Of a stretch of 64,000 nt of DNA, positions 63,868 to 64,000 are shown one piece after another. This DNA comes from JACQXM01 sp964569425. GTDB lineage: Bacteria; Planctomycetota; Phycisphaerae; UBA1845. The first letter of the stretch is position 1; each line of letters begins with the position of its first letter. A program made the position numbers and the translations under genes. The notes under the pieces were generated by a model that was not told the origin of the DNA, made no database searches, and saw only the letters and a list, made by a program, of their open reading frames with translations. The stretch covers positions 6,287 through 70,286 of the forward strand of contig CAZMVD010000007.1 of NCBI GenBank assembly GCA_964569425.1. Direction: 5' to 3'.

Positions 63868-63923
63868 CGGAATGGTGAATTCGGAATGGTGAATGCGGAA
63901 TGCGGAATGCGGAATGCGGAGGG
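63868..63923. repeat. Heptanucleotide tandem repeat (CGGAATG)n
   Basis: Eight 7-bp units of consensus CGGAATG, the last four before a degenerate end being near identical. In the truD frame it would encode repeats like HSAFRIP. The nearby stretch 63822-63856 (CACGAAG repeated) is also repetitive. No gene was found in the final 255 bp of the window. Confidence 0.75.
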
Positions 63924-64000
63924 CGGGGAGGCCGGTGGAAGCGCAGGTTCATCAGTGGGGAAGCCGGTGCTTCCTGCGGCTGAGGGAGGGCGAGAGCACT

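Noticed and set aside
63746..63952. An N-terminal extension of TruD
   Set aside because: The extra residues are mainly encoded by the 7-bp tandem repeats; the protein aligns with the family only from the ATG at 63745.
1..64000. CRISPR arrays, tRNA genes, rRNA, prophage or insertion sequences
   Set aside because: No regularly spaced direct repeats, no tRNA-like cloverleaf with a T-loop motif, no rRNA stretches and no transposase, integrase or phage proteins were seen.

Overview
This window of GC-rich DNA looks like part of a Planctomycetota chromosome, possibly from an uncultured Phycisphaerae-like lineage. That placement is inferred. It rests on very large secretin-type proteins, PEP-CTERM surface proteins, many lipoproteins, a Ser/Thr kinase with a CHASE2 sensor, an FHA-GAF-PP2C phosphatase, CHRD and MopE-motif proteins, a zinc-ribbon membrane protein, and Kdo transferase (an outer membrane). 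No tRNA, rRNA, CRISPR array, prophage or transposase was seen.

Layout. 1-17.4 kb (+): the tail of an unidentified gene; a giant periplasmic protein made almost entirely of secretin N1-type domains, split into two frames at a run of 12 G; an intergenic stretch with a MITE-like inverted-repeat element; a 1498-residue secretin with about 12 N-domains and a normal C-terminal barrel domain; two coupled lipoprotein-like genes; RNase D. 17.4-30.6 kb (-): a translation and transcription cluster (purD, a strongly promoted noncoding RNA or leader, nusA, infB, a zinc-ribbon membrane protein, DUF503, rbfA, a HhH-GPD-like protein, a giant TPR lipoprotein, yebC). 31-33.4 kb (+): ACT-domain protein, small lipoprotein, truB, mscL. 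33.5-35.3 kb (-): a TetR regulator and a duplicated-domain lipoprotein, each preceded by the same 18-bp palindrome.

35.5-48.1 kb: CHASE2 kinase with a coupled lipoprotein, a trypsin-like lipoprotein, tryptophan 2,3-dioxygenase, FHA-GAF-PP2C phosphatase, two PEP-CTERM genes each followed by a clear intrinsic terminator, a methyltransferase, a PhzF protein, a diacylglycerol-kinase-like protein and a YkgJ-like Cys-cluster protein. 48.3-54.5 kb: a Cys-rich secreted MopE-motif protein, a DnaJ/CbpA-SDR operon, a SLC13 transporter with RCK_C domains, DUF202. 54.8-64 kb: an OPT transporter interrupted by an in-frame TAA, rplU, a PEGA lipoprotein, a metallophosphatase, a CBS protein, Kdo transferase, an RCK channel lacking the K+ selectivity signature, a CHRD lipoprotein, truD, and a heptanucleotide repeat.

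The most notable candidates for undescribed biology are: (i) the pair of giant N-domain proteins, which could form an unusually tall periplasmic secretin structure; (ii) the two-operator TetR-lipoprotein unit; and (iii) the roughly 355-nt structured RNA between a consensus promoter and an intrinsic terminator upstream of nusA. Promoter boxes visible in this window follow TTGnnn-16/17 bp-TATAnT, so a conventional housekeeping sigma factor appears to be used.
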